A DNA stretch of 64,000 nucleotides from Microbacterium excoecariae (GCF_011326725.1 NZ_JAANCO010000001.1:806001-870000), one strand, 5' to 3'. Shown: positions 1-7,770, counted from the first letter of the stretch. Numbers and translations are program-made. The notes: generated from the letters alone by a model not told the origin.

Positions 1-1
1 G

Positions 2-1090
2 GGCGTTGCACTAGACCTCGCTCGCATCTACATGCGTCGTGGAGCCCTTGCGTCGGCGGCGATCGAGGGCAACACTCTGAGCGAAGACGAAGTCAACGAC
101 ATCTTGGATAACAACAGGCGGCTCCCCGAGTCTCAGCAGTATCTCGAGCAAGAGGTGCGCAACGTTCTCGATGCCCTGACCAGCGTGCGTCGGGAGGTCT
201 GGGAGTCGGATGGGACATTCCGTCTCTCGCCCGAGTGGATTCTCGGAAAGCATCAAGAGCTGATGGCGAGCCTAGATGTCGCCGATCATGTAAACCCCGG
301 TGAGTATCGCAACATACCGATTGTGGTGGGCAACTACCGAGGCGCTCCCGCCGAGGACGTCCCGTTTCTAATGGACAGGTTGTGCACGTGGATCAATAGC
401 ATCTTGGACGACGCTGCGAGCAAACAGAGCAGCGCCCCCGACCAGGCGTTCTTCCTCGTGTTCTTCGCTGCGACTTTGGCACATCTCTATCTGGCTTGGA
501 TCCACCCGTTCGGCGACGGGAACGGCCGCACTGCCCGCCTGCTCGAGTGTGCGATTCTGGCACACTGTGGACTAGTTCCCTACGTCAGCACCAATCTGCT
601 TTCCGACTACTACAACCGAACTCGCGGCCGCTATTACGAGAAGCTGGACGCGGCCTCGCGACGCGACGATGTCGCGGGGTTCGTCGCATATAGTGCGCTC
701 GGCTTCCGGGATCAGCTTCGCGAGCAAATTCGCACCGTGCAGGCGCATCAGCGTGTTGTTGCCTGGGTCAACTACGTACATGAACGTTTTCAGACGGAGC
801 CGTCCACCGACACTGCCCGGCGTCGCCGGGCGGTGGTACTTGCAATGCCAGACGGTGCGGAGCTCACCCGCAAGGAGATCCGCTATCTGAACCCGACGGT
901 ATCGGAGATGTACGACGGAACCTCTGATCGCCTCCTGCGTCGCGACTTGAGCAAGCTCATCGCGCTCAACCTTGTAGACGAGCCGAGCCCTGGGCGATAC
1001 GAGTCGGGGATATGGCGGATGGATGCCTTTACTCCCCGTCCCGAGTTCGGAGTGTTCACACCGGTGCTGGAGCGGCTGTCCAGTGAGTAG
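2..1090 (+). CDS. Fic-domain protein (putative AMPylase), 5'-partial
   Basis: Fic proteins transfer AMP (or a related nucleotide part) to hydroxyl side chains of target proteins. The Fic core motif HPFGDGNGRTARLL is intact, with the catalytic His at about residue 158 counted from the ATG at 32. An N-terminal SAAIEGN segment matches the (S/T)xxxE(G/N) inhibitory-helix motif, which places this in the class with an N-terminal autoinhibitory helix. The reading frame stays open to the left edge and the codons before the ATG read ALDLARIY, which continues the expected helix, so the true start lies outside the window. The C-terminal ~90 residues look like a winged-helix region, as in Fic/DUF4172-like regulators. 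It belongs to the low-GC island, and its target is unknown. Confidence 0.85.
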   Translation, partial: GVALDLARIYMRRGALASAAIEGNTLSEDEVNDILDNNRRLPESQQYLEQEVRNVLDALTSVRREVWESDGTFRLSPEWILGKHQELMASLDVADHVNPGEYRNIPIVVGNYRGAPAEDVPFLMDRLCTWINSILDDAASKQSSAPDQAFFLVFFAATLAHLYLAWIHPFGDGNGRTARLLECAILAHCGLVPYVSTNLLSDYYNRTRGRYYEKLDAASRRDDVAGFVAYSALGFRDQLREQIRTVQAHQRVVAWVNYVHERFQTEPSTDTARRRRAVVLAMPDGAELTRKEIRYLNPTVSEMYDGTSDRLLRRDLSKLIALNLVDEPSPGRYESGIWRMDAFTPRPEFGVFTPVLERLSSE

Positions 1091-1245
1091 CGATAGCGCG
1101 ATGCCCCGGCTTCGTACGCGGGGGCCCGAGCGCCAGCGCACTGTCGCGGCCCGAGCGCGCCGATGCCGCGTGGCAGACGGCGTGGACGAGTCTCGATCAG
1201 AGCCGATGTCTGACATGCCTGAGCGCGCGTCAGCGGGGTGAGATG

Positions 1246-1990
1246 TTCGGCTCGTGAGGTCCAGGCGGAGCGGTCGAGGAGCTCGCGTTGCATGGTCGAT
1301 CAGAACGACTCAATGAGCGCATTATCGACGCTGGATGCGACTCTGCCCATCGATCCGAGGAGCCCGGCTTGGCGGAGCCTGTGCCCGAACAGCCAGGACG
1401 TGTATTGCGCTCCTCGGCCCGCGTGGACCACGGTCCCAGGTTCGGGCCGTCGTCGCCAGCGGGCCATCTCTAGCGCGTCGGCGACGATCTCCGCAGTGAT
1501 CCGGTCCGAGATCGACCACCCCACGATCCGGCGACTGAACGCGTCGATCACGGCCGCGCAGTGGACCCATCCGTCATTCGCGCGGTGCTGCGTGATGTCG
1601 CAGAACCACAGCCGGTTGGGCGCGTCGGCACGGAACTGCCGCTTCACGAGGTCCTCGTGCGTGGCCGTGTCTGGCTTCCACCCGCGTCGCTTCCGACGGT
1701 GCGAGACGCCCACGAGCCGCCCAACCGCATCAACCGGGCGACGCGTTTCCGGCCGACGTGCACGCCGACGCCGAGCCGCAGCTCGGCGAGCACGCGTGGG
1801 GCACCATATGTCGCTCTCGAGTCGGCGTGAATCCGACGGATCGTTGTCGTCAGCTCCGCGTCAGCGACAGCACGCGGTGAGGGCGGTCGGCTCGCCCAGT
1901 CGTAGTAGCCGGAGGTCGAGACGTTCAGGAACCGGCAGGCCACCGCGACGGGAACACCGTCGGCGGCGAGCTCCTGGACCAGCCGGAACC
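1246..1990 (-). pseudogene. IS3-family transposase orfB (DDE integrase), broken
   Basis: This is the catalytic half of an IS3 transposase with an rve-type core. It carries at least four lesions. A frameshift near 1720 separates the part ending RVARLMRLGG from the part starting LVGVSHRRKRRG. The second catalytic acidic residue is lost, because the usual HADRGxQYTS reads HAGRGAQYTS. The Trp codon after NALIESF has become TGA at about 1297-1299. The sequence ends after TSRAE, so the 3' end is missing. The first Asp (LWFCDIT) and the last Glu (NALIES) remain. The upstream edge joins orfA through a CCCAAAATAG slippery stretch in the -1 frame. It cannot make an active transposase. Confidence 0.9.
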
Positions 1991-2275
1991 CTATTTTGGG
2001 AGCACGTTCTCCCTCGCGAAGTACGCCGACGCGCGCTTGAGGATCTCGATCTCCATCTCCAGCACCCGGTTCCGGCGGCGCAGCTCGACGAGTTCCTTAT
2101 GCTCATCGGTCGTGACCCCGGCCTTGCGGCCGGAGTAGACCGCGCCACGGTGCATCCAGTTCCGAAGGCACGACTCGCTGATCCCGAGGTCACGCGCGGT
2201 CTGCGCGACAGGGTTGCCCTGGGCAACGAGATCGAGGGCACGACGCCGGAACTCCGGCGGGTGGGCAGCAGGCAT
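1991..2275 (-). CDS. IS3-family transposase orfA (HTH protein)
   Basis: This is the DNA-binding partner of the IS3 transposase. The sequence starts MPAAHPPEFRRRALDLV and holds an HTH_Tnp_1 helix-turn-helix (QTARDLGISESCLRNW), then a leucine-zipper-like stretch (ELRRRNRVLEMEIEILKRAS), as is usual for the family. I chose the ATG at 2275 because GGAAGGAG lies 8 bases before it. An upstream ATG at 2302 is in frame but has no such site. The frame is intact and ends ENVLPK at the usual orfA/orfB frameshift window. With orfB dead, this product may only repress. Confidence 0.85.
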   Translation of the reverse strand: MPAAHPPEFRRRALDLVAQGNPVAQTARDLGISESCLRNWMHRGAVYSGRKAGVTTDEHKELVELRRRNRVLEMEIEILKRASAYFARENVLPK

Positions 2276-2410
2276 CTCACGGACTCCTTCCGAGACGATC
2301 ATCGCCTCAAAGTTGGTGTCCGGAAAAGCGGGTCAGGCTCCCGGAGCTTTCGCGTTGGGTCAGCACGGACGAGGACACACGGCGGACCATGGTTGCGTGC
2401 GTCGATGCGG

Positions 2411-3883
2411 TCAGAGGGTCAAGGACTCCGTCGCGCCGGTCTGGTTGATGATCCGGTCGAACTCTTCTTCGTCCACTTCGTCGAGCAACTCGGACGGAGA
2501 TCCCGGTTCACCCTGATTGTTCAGCGGCAGTGTGTCCTGCGGCGCTTGCCACCAGTGGAGAAGCGCAGAGTGGACAACGAGGTGGTCGTGATGACTGTGC
2601 TCGTCGATGAAGCGCTTGTTGATCTCTGCGAGGGCGTCGATGACGGCGCCGTCCCTGAACTGGAACTCGGGGAAGTAGTTCACGCCGGCCAACGGAATCT
2701 CGACGACTGTGTTGAAGTGGCGGTACGTCTTGAGTAGTTCACTGGGCTTCTTGCCGTCCGGCGTGTCGTTGAGCATGGCCTTCACTTCCGAGCTGCTCAT
2801 ACAGGCCGCTCTGTCAAGCATTGAGGCGGCGAGCATGGGTTCGCCCGGTAGCCGGAAGTTCCTCTGCCACACAGGCTGGGTCGACCAGTCGGCTGGCACC
2901 CCAAGTTCCGCTAGGTCGAACCCGAGCTCGTCTGCGGAAGCAGTGATGTACTCGAGCAAGGCGATCACCTTGTCCGAAGCCGGGTCGGTGCTCAGCGTGA
3001 GATGTCTCATGATGATGAGCACGCCATAGAGCTTGTTGCTGACGGTTCTGTCGAGTAGCTGGCTGATGTGAGTGGGTGCAGTATCTGTGTCGGTCGCTGA
3101 AGAGAGCTCGTGTCCCGGGGTGTCGATGAGCACGTCGAACGTGCGATTCCAGAGTCGTCCGTAGTGGGCGCAGATATTTCGGATGTTGCGCAGGTTGTTG
3201 AGCCAGTTGCTTAGGGCGCCTGAGTCGCCGCGGCCCGATTTCGCGTAGATCTGAAAGCGGGCTGCGAGGATCTCCTGGTCGGTGTCGGGCATCAGGATGA
3301 AGAGATTACTGAGGACGCCGAAGCCCATGACCTCCGTCGCGACCCAGATGGGAAGGTGGTTTCCGTAGGTCTCGCGGAAGTGCTGGACGAACGCATCTTT
3401 GGCTCGGGTTTCGTGCCGGTCGTACTCTTCGATCCACTCGGCGTATCGGTTGGTGGGTGCGGGCGGCGTTGTGGGGTGCATTGCATCCAAGAGATGAGGC
3501 TTCCGATGTGCGAAGCGGTCCATCTTCCCCAGGCGGTGACCGATGAAGAATCGGAAGGACACCTCGAGTGAACTGAGTGCATCACTGATTCGAGTTCGAA
3601 GCTCGTGGTCGAACTCGTACATCGCCGCGACGTGAGCGAGCGTGGTACCCGATTCGAAATCGTCAAGTCGAATCTCGCGACCTTTGTCATCGTGGAGGTC
3701 TTCCGGTGGGACCGGACGCCGGCGGTAGGGATACGAGTAGCCTGAGAGCCGGTAATAGCCATACCTCTGCAGGATGTGAGACGCGTCGTTGTCACCGCCG
3801 CAGTCCATGCCGCGCTGTCGCATGCGACGGATCTGCTGGGGGACTGTGAGGAACGGCTTGGCGTAGGTGCTGTCAACGGTCAT
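2411..3883 (-). CDS. Abi_2 (AbiF/AbiD-like) abortive-infection-type protein
   Basis: Proteins of this family act in abortive infection or as HEPN ribonucleases. Family marks are the N-terminal PQQIRRMRQRGM, GYYRLSGYSYPYR at about residues 42-54, the FDHELR segment at about 91-96, and LRNICAHYGRLWNR-type residues at about 231-247. In the last of these, R235 and H240 form the R-x4-H HEPN catalytic motif. The ATG at 3883 was chosen because family similarity begins there; an in-frame ATG at 3943 adds 20 unlikely residues. At 490 aa it is longer than the common ~300-aa form. The last ~170 residues are an extension I do not recognise. It is a single gene with no partner antitoxin visible. Confidence 0.82.
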   Translation of the reverse strand: MTVDSTYAKPFLTVPQQIRRMRQRGMDCGGDNDASHILQRYGYYRLSGYSYPYRRRPVPPEDLHDDKGREIRLDDFESGTTLAHVAAMYEFDHELRTRISDALSSLEVSFRFFIGHRLGKMDRFAHRKPHLLDAMHPTTPPAPTNRYAEWIEEYDRHETRAKDAFVQHFRETYGNHLPIWVATEVMGFGVLSNLFILMPDTDQEILAARFQIYAKSGRGDSGALSNWLNNLRNIRNICAHYGRLWNRTFDVLIDTPGHELSSATDTDTAPTHISQLLDRTVSNKLYGVLIIMRHLTLSTDPASDKVIALLEYITASADELGFDLAELGVPADWSTQPVWQRNFRLPGEPMLAASMLDRAACMSSSEVKAMLNDTPDGKKPSELLKTYRHFNTVVEIPLAGVNYFPEFQFRDGAVIDALAEINKRFIDEHSHHDHLVVHSALLHWWQAPQDTLPLNNQGEPGSPSELLDEVDEEEFDRIINQTGATESLTL

Positions 3884-3919
3884 CACGTGACACCGTACCG
3901 CTACCCATGAACTGCCCGT

Positions 3920-3954
3920 AGAAAGAACAAACCCGCCTCTCACCGAGAAGCGGG
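3920..3954 (-). terminator. Intrinsic terminator (leftward)
   Basis: A hairpin has arms 3932-3941 and 3945-3954, with one mismatch in 10 pairs. On the minus strand it is followed by a T-rich tail (GTTTGTTCTTTC). It reads leftward, just downstream of the fragment at 3976-4150 and before the Abi gene, so it probably served a gene now reduced to that fragment. Confidence 0.55.
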
Positions 3955-3975
3955 AATGTCGTGTTGGTTTAGAGC

Positions 3976-4150
3976 TTAACCGCTCAGGGGTACGTCGTCA
4001 AGCGGTGCCCCGAGCTGGCGTTGCTCATGCAGTGCCGGTTCAAGCGAGAGTCGGCTTTCCGAGCCATCGTGTTCCTGTCGGCAGTGTGCTTGCCCACCGT
4101 CGTCATCTTCGTCTTCGGCTGGTGGTTCCAGACAACGGAAAGATGGTTAC
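3976..4150 (-). pseudogene. Possible 3' fragment of a lost gene
   Basis: A 57-codon open frame ends RLSLEPALHEQRQLGAPL, then DDVPLSG and a stop at 3976-3978, directly before a T-tailed terminator. It opens right after a stop near 4150, where the LacI-type gene begins on the other strand, which fits the tail of a gene cut by recombination. No family is recognised. The alternative is that it is non-coding. Confidence 0.3.
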
Positions 4151-4835
4151 ATGGGCGCGAAGCCGCCCGAGGTGGGAACCAAGCGGAGCCGGAAGAACAG
4201 CACGACTCGTGATGTCGCGGCACTCGAAGGGGTGTCGAAGCCGACGGCGTCCCGCGCGGTTCTCGGTCAAGGTGGCGTGAGTGCAGAGACCATCCACCGG
4301 GTTCGGCACGCCATCGAGCAGTTTGATTTCGTGCCGATCCAGATCGCTCGGAGCATGACCTCCACATCGTCCGCGATCCTCGGCCCGTTCCTGCGGCGCA
4401 CGCGCTCGCCCTTCTACGCTCACATGGCGGGCGCGTTCGAGGAGAACGCTGGTGCCAAGGGTGCGAGGTCATGTCGCTCGCTTCCGGCGACCAGCCGGAT
4501 GAAGCAAACTATCGCTCTCTCACGCTGATGACGGACCTGCGCACAGCCGCCATCGCCGTAGTCGCTCCGAACGTGGACCCGCGAACGATCCGCCAGGTCG
4601 CGTCACGCGTCCCTCTGGGCCTCGTCGGTCAGATGGACGAGCCGTCAACCCCCAATGTGCCGTACGTCGCCCCGGACCCCCGCGCCGCCGGGGAGCTCAT
4701 CGAGCATCTCGTAGACCTGGGACACGGCTCGATTGCAGTACTCTCGCTGCCCCAAGAAGCGTCACCGACTCTGGAACGTCGGGGCGGCTGTCGGAGTTCG
4801 TGTTCATCGACCCCTACGAGGACCCCGGCAACTAG
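4151..4835 (+). pseudogene. LacI-family transcriptional regulator, frameshifted
   Basis: The N-terminus has a LacI helix-turn-helix (TTRDVAALEGVSKPTASRAV, then VSAETIHRVRHAIEQF) and the hinge PIQIARSMTSTSSAILGPF. At about 4460 the frame breaks. The sugar-binding domain continues one frame over as CEVMSLASGDQPDEANYRS and on through the segment HGSIAVLSLPQEA (about 4732-4760). The likely cause is one lost base in AAGGGTGCGAGG. Near 4760 the frame shifts again and a short tail, GRLSEFVFIDPYEDPGN, ends at TAG 4833. That tail does not match the usual LacI C-terminus, so a deletion joint is likely. With two shifts and a shortened effector domain the gene is almost surely inactive. A 31-bp piece is repeated inverted at 5937-5967. 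Confidence 0.75.
4290..4320 (+). repeat. 31-bp inverted repeat, copy 1 (inside lacI pseudogene)
   Basis: The sequence coding the helix IHRVRHAIEQ matches, base for base, the reverse complement of 5937-5967. One mismatch is then followed by three more matching bases. The two copies are about 1.6 kb apart and point toward each other. Confidence 0.85.
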
Positions 4836-5026
4836 AACCTGGTTCGAGGTGCGGGGACACGCAACCTCGCTGATTGAATCAGCTCATGCAATTCAATTGA
4901 GCGAATCTATACGTTTGATAGATGCCACGGCTCCTGCGCATGATGCGGACATCGAACCTTAATCCAGGTGTCGTGTGAGTCCAGCTGAGTGGATGTCGGT
5001 TGACTACGCGTCTTGAAAGCTGCTGG
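4836..5026. other. AT-richer gap with small palindromes
   Basis: No gene was seen here. The stretch is clearly AT-richer than its surroundings. It holds an odd-centred palindrome at 4869-4883 (GCTGATT-G-AATCAGC) and a weak inverted repeat (ATCTAT...ATAGAT) near 4905-4925. Its role is unknown; it may be recombination debris or an old recombination/attachment site. Confidence 0.3.
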
Positions 5027-5767
5027 TCAGCGATCCACCCCGTTCATGCTCAGCTCGTCCGCCTCCTCGTCGTGGAGCTCGCTCACGAGCTCAGCGATTT
5101 TCACAGCGATGTCCTCAATGGAATCCTCCACCGTGCTGAAGCCTCCTCGCGACGCAAGCGTGGGGCTCACCTGATCGAGCTCCTCAAAGGAGACACCGTG
5201 CATGACCGGCACCAAGAGGTTCCTGCGTAGCAATGCGCTCAGCTCGTTGCTGGCAACGCTTCGGTCCGTCGAAAGCTTCTCGAGCATCGCCGGAGTCACC
5301 AGGACGATACCCATTCGTGAGCTGACCAGCCCCCTGTCGATGGCGACGCGCATGTCCGTACCCGGCCGGAGTGTTACTTCACTGAACCATACGGTTACAT
5401 CCTCGTCAACGAGGAGGTCGTATAGGTCTTGCGCGTCAGCCCTGCGGTCAGGCCACGCGTGGCAGAGGAATACGTCGTGTGCCTGCGTTCGGGCGATGAC
5501 CGCACGACGTACTGGCTCGAGGTCGCGAACCTGCTGCGAGGTGTACGAGACAGTCGACGATGGCGGTGACCAGCGCGGCCTTCGAGATGTTCCGCTGGCG
5601 CTCACCGAGCGATACGCGGGAGGCGTGGGAGCAGGAGGGACGTACGCGGGACGCGGGGGAGCGGCGTACTGGTACCCGCGGCTGCCTCCGTGTACAGGGC
5701 AGTCCGCTCCTCCGCCTCGGACGTGCCCGAGTACGGGCGCGGTGCACTGACCATATCCTCTGACCAT
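5027..5767 (-). CDS. TIR-domain protein
   Basis: The C-terminal two thirds (about residues 96-235 of 246) is a TIR domain. It has AHDVFLCHAWPDR as box 1, a DLYDLLVDEDVTVWFSE strand/helix, LRPGTDMRVAIDRGL, and GIVLVTPAMLEKL. SNELSALL follows, and its Glu (E175) sits where TIR NAD-cleaving enzymes carry the catalytic Glu. The N-terminus holds two Cys (8, 23) and a Pro-rich linker (36-50). The ATG at 5767 was chosen because GAAGGAAGG precedes it by about 7 bases; the longer upstream reading frame is not coding. Bacterial TIR proteins often serve as anti-phage effectors or NADases. No sensor partner is recognised beside it; the divergent gene at 5943 is of unknown function. Confidence 0.82.
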   Translation of the reverse strand: MVRGYGQCTAPVLGHVRGGGADCPVHGGSRGYQYAAPPRPAYVPPAPTPPAYRSVSASGTSRRPRWSPPSSTVSYTSQQVRDLEPVRRAVIARTQAHDVFLCHAWPDRRADAQDLYDLLVDEDVTVWFSEVTLRPGTDMRVAIDRGLVSSRMGIVLVTPAMLEKLSTDRSVASNELSALLRRNLLVPVMHGVSFEELDQVSPTLASRGGFSTVEDSIEDIAVKIAELVSELHDEEADELSMNGVDR

Positions 5768-5936
5768 CAACTGCCCTTCCTTCTGTGGTTCCACTGGGAA
5801 CCTCATGACTCCGCCAACAAGTGCGCCGACGGGATAGGGAAACCATAGAGACGAGGACCGACATCGCCTCGGTGTGGTCCTTCCAGGAGGTAGGTTTCCC
5901 GACCAGGTCAGGAACGACTGATGTGCTCTGGGAAAT

Positions 5937-5967
5937 TGCTCGATGGCGTGCCGAACCCGGTGGATGG
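5937..5967 (-). repeat. 31-bp inverted repeat, copy 2 (lacI remnant)
   Basis: This is the reverse complement of 4290-4320. Only this short piece of the regulator is present here, just upstream of, and partly inside, the start of the unknown gene at 5943. Confidence 0.85.
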
Positions 5968-6452
5968 ACACGAGGTGCGTCAACGCCCTGCTTGAAGCCC
6001 TCAGCCGTGTTCCGAGGCGGCATCGCGAAGTTCTGAGCATCATCGTCCGTCGAGGTGAGATCGAAAATCTTGTCGGCAGGGTGGAGAAGGTGTCGATCGC
6101 CGTGCCTGACCTCGAAGCCATCCTCCCCTCGCTCGAGCCTCGAGAGTTGCATGCTGTCGTCCTCGCTTTGAGGGAGCGAAGGCTGCTGGACCCTGTCGAT
6201 GACGACGGGCTCACGAAGATCGTGCTCTCGGCGCCCGAGTCTGACAAGCTCGGCGCGGATGTCTTCGCCGAGATGGCTGCACATCTCGAAGCGGATGAGG
6301 TGCGGTCGGCTGTCGAGGAACTCGACTTCTCTGTGTTCGAGCAGGACCCAGCCGCATGGGAAGAGTCCATGTTCCACTACCGATGCCGACCGCTCGATCA
6401 GCTGCCCGAGGCGACGTCTCGTCTTTCGAACGGGTGGCGTGTCTCACGCTGA
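5943..6452 (+). CDS. Unknown protein, possibly 5'-truncated
   Basis: I do not recognise this 169-aa protein. From about residue 13 it reads as a plausible soluble, helix-rich acidic protein (VNALLEALSRVPRRHREVL, later VRSAVEELDFSVFEQDP), with regular codon bias. The first ~12 codons lie inside the inverted lacI remnant and read MACRTRWMDTR, which is unlike protein sequence. An upstream in-frame stop is at 5919-5921. The true N-terminus was therefore probably replaced when the remnant was inserted. Another ATG is at 5964, and no clear ribosome-binding site was seen. It is divergent from the TIR gene and overlaps the next gene by 9 bases. Confidence 0.5.
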   Translation: MACRTRWMDTRCVNALLEALSRVPRRHREVLSIIVRRGEIENLVGRVEKVSIAVPDLEAILPSLEPRELHAVVLALRERRLLDPVDDDGLTKIVLSAPESDKLGADVFAEMAAHLEADEVRSAVEELDFSVFEQDPAAWEESMFHYRCRPLDQLPEATSRLSNGWRVSR

Positions 6453-6689
6453 CGGAGCCACGGCGACCCAATAGCTTCCGTCGCCCTGGTCGACGACGTC
6501 GCCCACAGCGGTTACGCCAAGGGTCGCCAGCGCTGTCAGCATGAGAGCTTGCGGCGTTGACGTCATAGTCTGCGGCCCGTCGTAGATGAGATGCTCTTTG
6601 CGCCCTTGCCCCTCCCCGTGAACGACAACGCGCCATGCGGCCCGGTTGTGCGCAAAGGCCCTGACATTCCTGACCATCATTGCGTGCAT
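6444..6689 (-). CDS. Small hypothetical protein (81 aa)
   Basis: No family is recognised. The protein is MHAMMVRNVRAFAHN followed by a basic, Gly-rich middle (VVVHGEGQGRKEHLIYDGP) and a hydrophobic helix-like stretch (ALMLTALATLGVTAVGDVV), ending WVAVAPSA. The ATG at 6689 was chosen for the GAAGGGAA lying 4 bases before it; a longer frame to 6794 has no support. It overlaps the end of the convergent unknown gene by 9 bases. Its style is like small phage or plasmid proteins, which fits the island. Confidence 0.5.
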   Translation of the reverse strand: MHAMMVRNVRAFAHNRAAWRVVVHGEGQGRKEHLIYDGPQTMTSTPQALMLTALATLGVTAVGDVVDQGDGSYWVAVAPSA

Positions 6690-6924
6690 GAACTTCCCTT
6701 CTTCTCGCGTCGTGACGTCTCTACTATCGGCCGATGCACACGGTCGTCTCGACGCATAAGAGCAGTGCGGGACACCGGGCTCGCACAGGATCAAGTTGTT
6801 TGACGATTCGAATGGCAGATGGGCGGGGGAGAGGTGCGTGTTTTCAAGGATCAGATGTGTGGTGGGGGATCAGGTTGGATGACGTCGTACACCGTCGCGT
6901 GACGCGCCGGGCATTTCCTGGACA
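6690..6924. other. Non-coding edge of the island
   Basis: No gene was seen. GC and GGATCC content change across this stretch, from island-like on the left to core-like on the right. No clear attachment site or tRNA was found. Confidence 0.35.
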
Positions 6925-6962
6925 GAGGCCCGGATCCGCAGACGCTCGCGGATCCGGGCCTC
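6925..6962. terminator. Strong hairpin, probable terminator of the SDR gene
   Basis: The 15-bp arms 6925-6939 and 6948-6962 pair perfectly around an 8-base loop. It lies just downstream of the leftward SDR gene that ends at 6981. The arms contain GGATCC. Confidence 0.7.
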
Positions 6963-6980
6963 TTCGCGTCCCACGCGCCG

Positions 6981-7694
6981 TCAGCGCCGCGGGGGTGCGG
7001 GGAGGTGGGGGCGCAGCACGATCGTCTCGACCTGCGCGTTGGTCGGTGCCGAGATCGCGTATCGCACGGCGTCCGCGAGCTCCTGTGGATCCAGATAGGT
7101 GTCCGTGCCGCCGCCCGCGCGCCCGGCCTCTTCGCGCAGGCGCTCTCCCATGTCGGTCTTCACGAAGCCGGGGTGCAGGGACGTGACCCGCACGCCGTCG
7201 GCGCGGAGCTCCTCGCGGAGGCAGTCGGCGAGGGTGCGGAGCGCGAACTTCGTGCCCGTGTAGACGGATCCGTGCGGGTAGCTCATGAGCCCCGAGCCCG
7301 AGTTGATCATGACGATCGTGCCGCGGGCAGCGGTCAGCGCCGGCAGGAGGCGCGAGGTGAGGTCGGCGACCGCGAACACGTTGGTCTCGAACGAGTCTCG
7401 CCAGTCCTGGCGCGTAAACTCGGCGAACGGGCGCTCGTCCGCCACGCCGGCGCTGTGCACGAGCACGTCGAGGCGCTCGATCCCCGCGGCCGCGACGGCC
7501 CGCGCCAGCTCGTCCTCGTCGGCGAGGTCGGCGATGAACGGCGCGGACCCGGGGATCGCGCGCAGCGCGTCGGCGGCGGCCTCCCGGGTGCGCGCGCCGA
7601 TGAGCACGCGGTGCGTGGGCGCCAGGGTGGCGGCGATGGCCCGCCCGATGCCGCGCGAGGCGCCGGTGACGAGGGCGGTCGGGGTGGTCTCCAT
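6981..7694 (-). CDS. Short-chain dehydrogenase/reductase (SDR)
   Basis: This 237-aa classical SDR has the NAD(P)-binding motif TGASRGIG at about residues 11-18, HSAG in place of the usual NNAG, the catalytic Ser in INSGSG and YTGTK as the YxxxK pair. The end of the fold reads SLHPGFVKTDM. A basic residue after the first Gly motif (GARTR) suggests NADPH. The substrate is unknown. It is divergent from the amino-acid oxidase gene, and the 115-bp gap carries a perfect 9-bp palindromic operator candidate, so the two may be co-regulated. Confidence 0.88.
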   Translation of the reverse strand: METTPTALVTGASRGIGRAIAATLAPTHRVLIGARTREAAADALRAIPGSAPFIADLADEDELARAVAAAGIERLDVLVHSAGVADERPFAEFTRQDWRDSFETNVFAVADLTSRLLPALTAARGTIVMINSGSGLMSYPHGSVYTGTKFALRTLADCLREELRADGVRVTSLHPGFVKTDMGERLREEAGRAGGGTDTYLDPQELADAVRYAISAPTNAQVETIVLRPHLPAPPRR

Positions 7695-7731
7695 GGGGTC
7701 CTCCGGCTGCGCGGGCGCTCCGCGCTCATTT

Positions 7732-7770
7732 AGTTAACGTCTCACTGCTTGTGTTTCGTATACGTTAACT
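7732..7770. promoter_or_regulatory. Palindromic operator candidate between divergent genes
   Basis: AGTTAACGT (7732-7740) and ACGTTAACT (7762-7770) are perfect inverted repeats with a 21-bp spacer, in an AT-rich patch between the SDR and oxidase genes. The arrangement fits a dimeric regulator, perhaps the LysR protein encoded at 8940 or a TetR/GntR protein elsewhere. Confidence 0.55.

Larger units (their letters stand above)
1246..2345 (-). mobile_element. Decayed IS3-family insertion sequence
   Basis: This is an IS3-type element read leftward: orfA, a -1 slippage window, then orfB. Homology to the transposase stops abruptly near 1246, about 40 codons short of the usual orfB end, so the distal terminal repeat is lost. 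The right boundary is approximate: a likely terminal region lies around 2318-2345, upstream of orfA. No target-site duplication could be defined. The element sits between the Fic and Abi genes. Confidence 0.8.

Noticed and set aside
1238..2737. Long rightward open frame (499 aa)
   Set aside because: It is antisense to the IS3 genes and its Arg/Ser-rich sequence has no protein-like pattern.
4021..4212. Small hydrophobic rightward frame (63 aa)
   Set aside because: It has a membrane-like stretch but no ribosome-binding site, and its end is inside the LacI pseudogene frame. It may be by-chance hydrophobicity.
5768..6370. Upstream part of the long leftward frame ending in the TIR gene
   Set aside because: It is Ser/Arg-rich shadow of the opposite gene and lies before a good ribosome-binding site at the TIR start.
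6690..6980. Attachment site at the island border
   Set aside because: No tRNA or direct repeat matching a left border could be seen; the left border lies outside the window.
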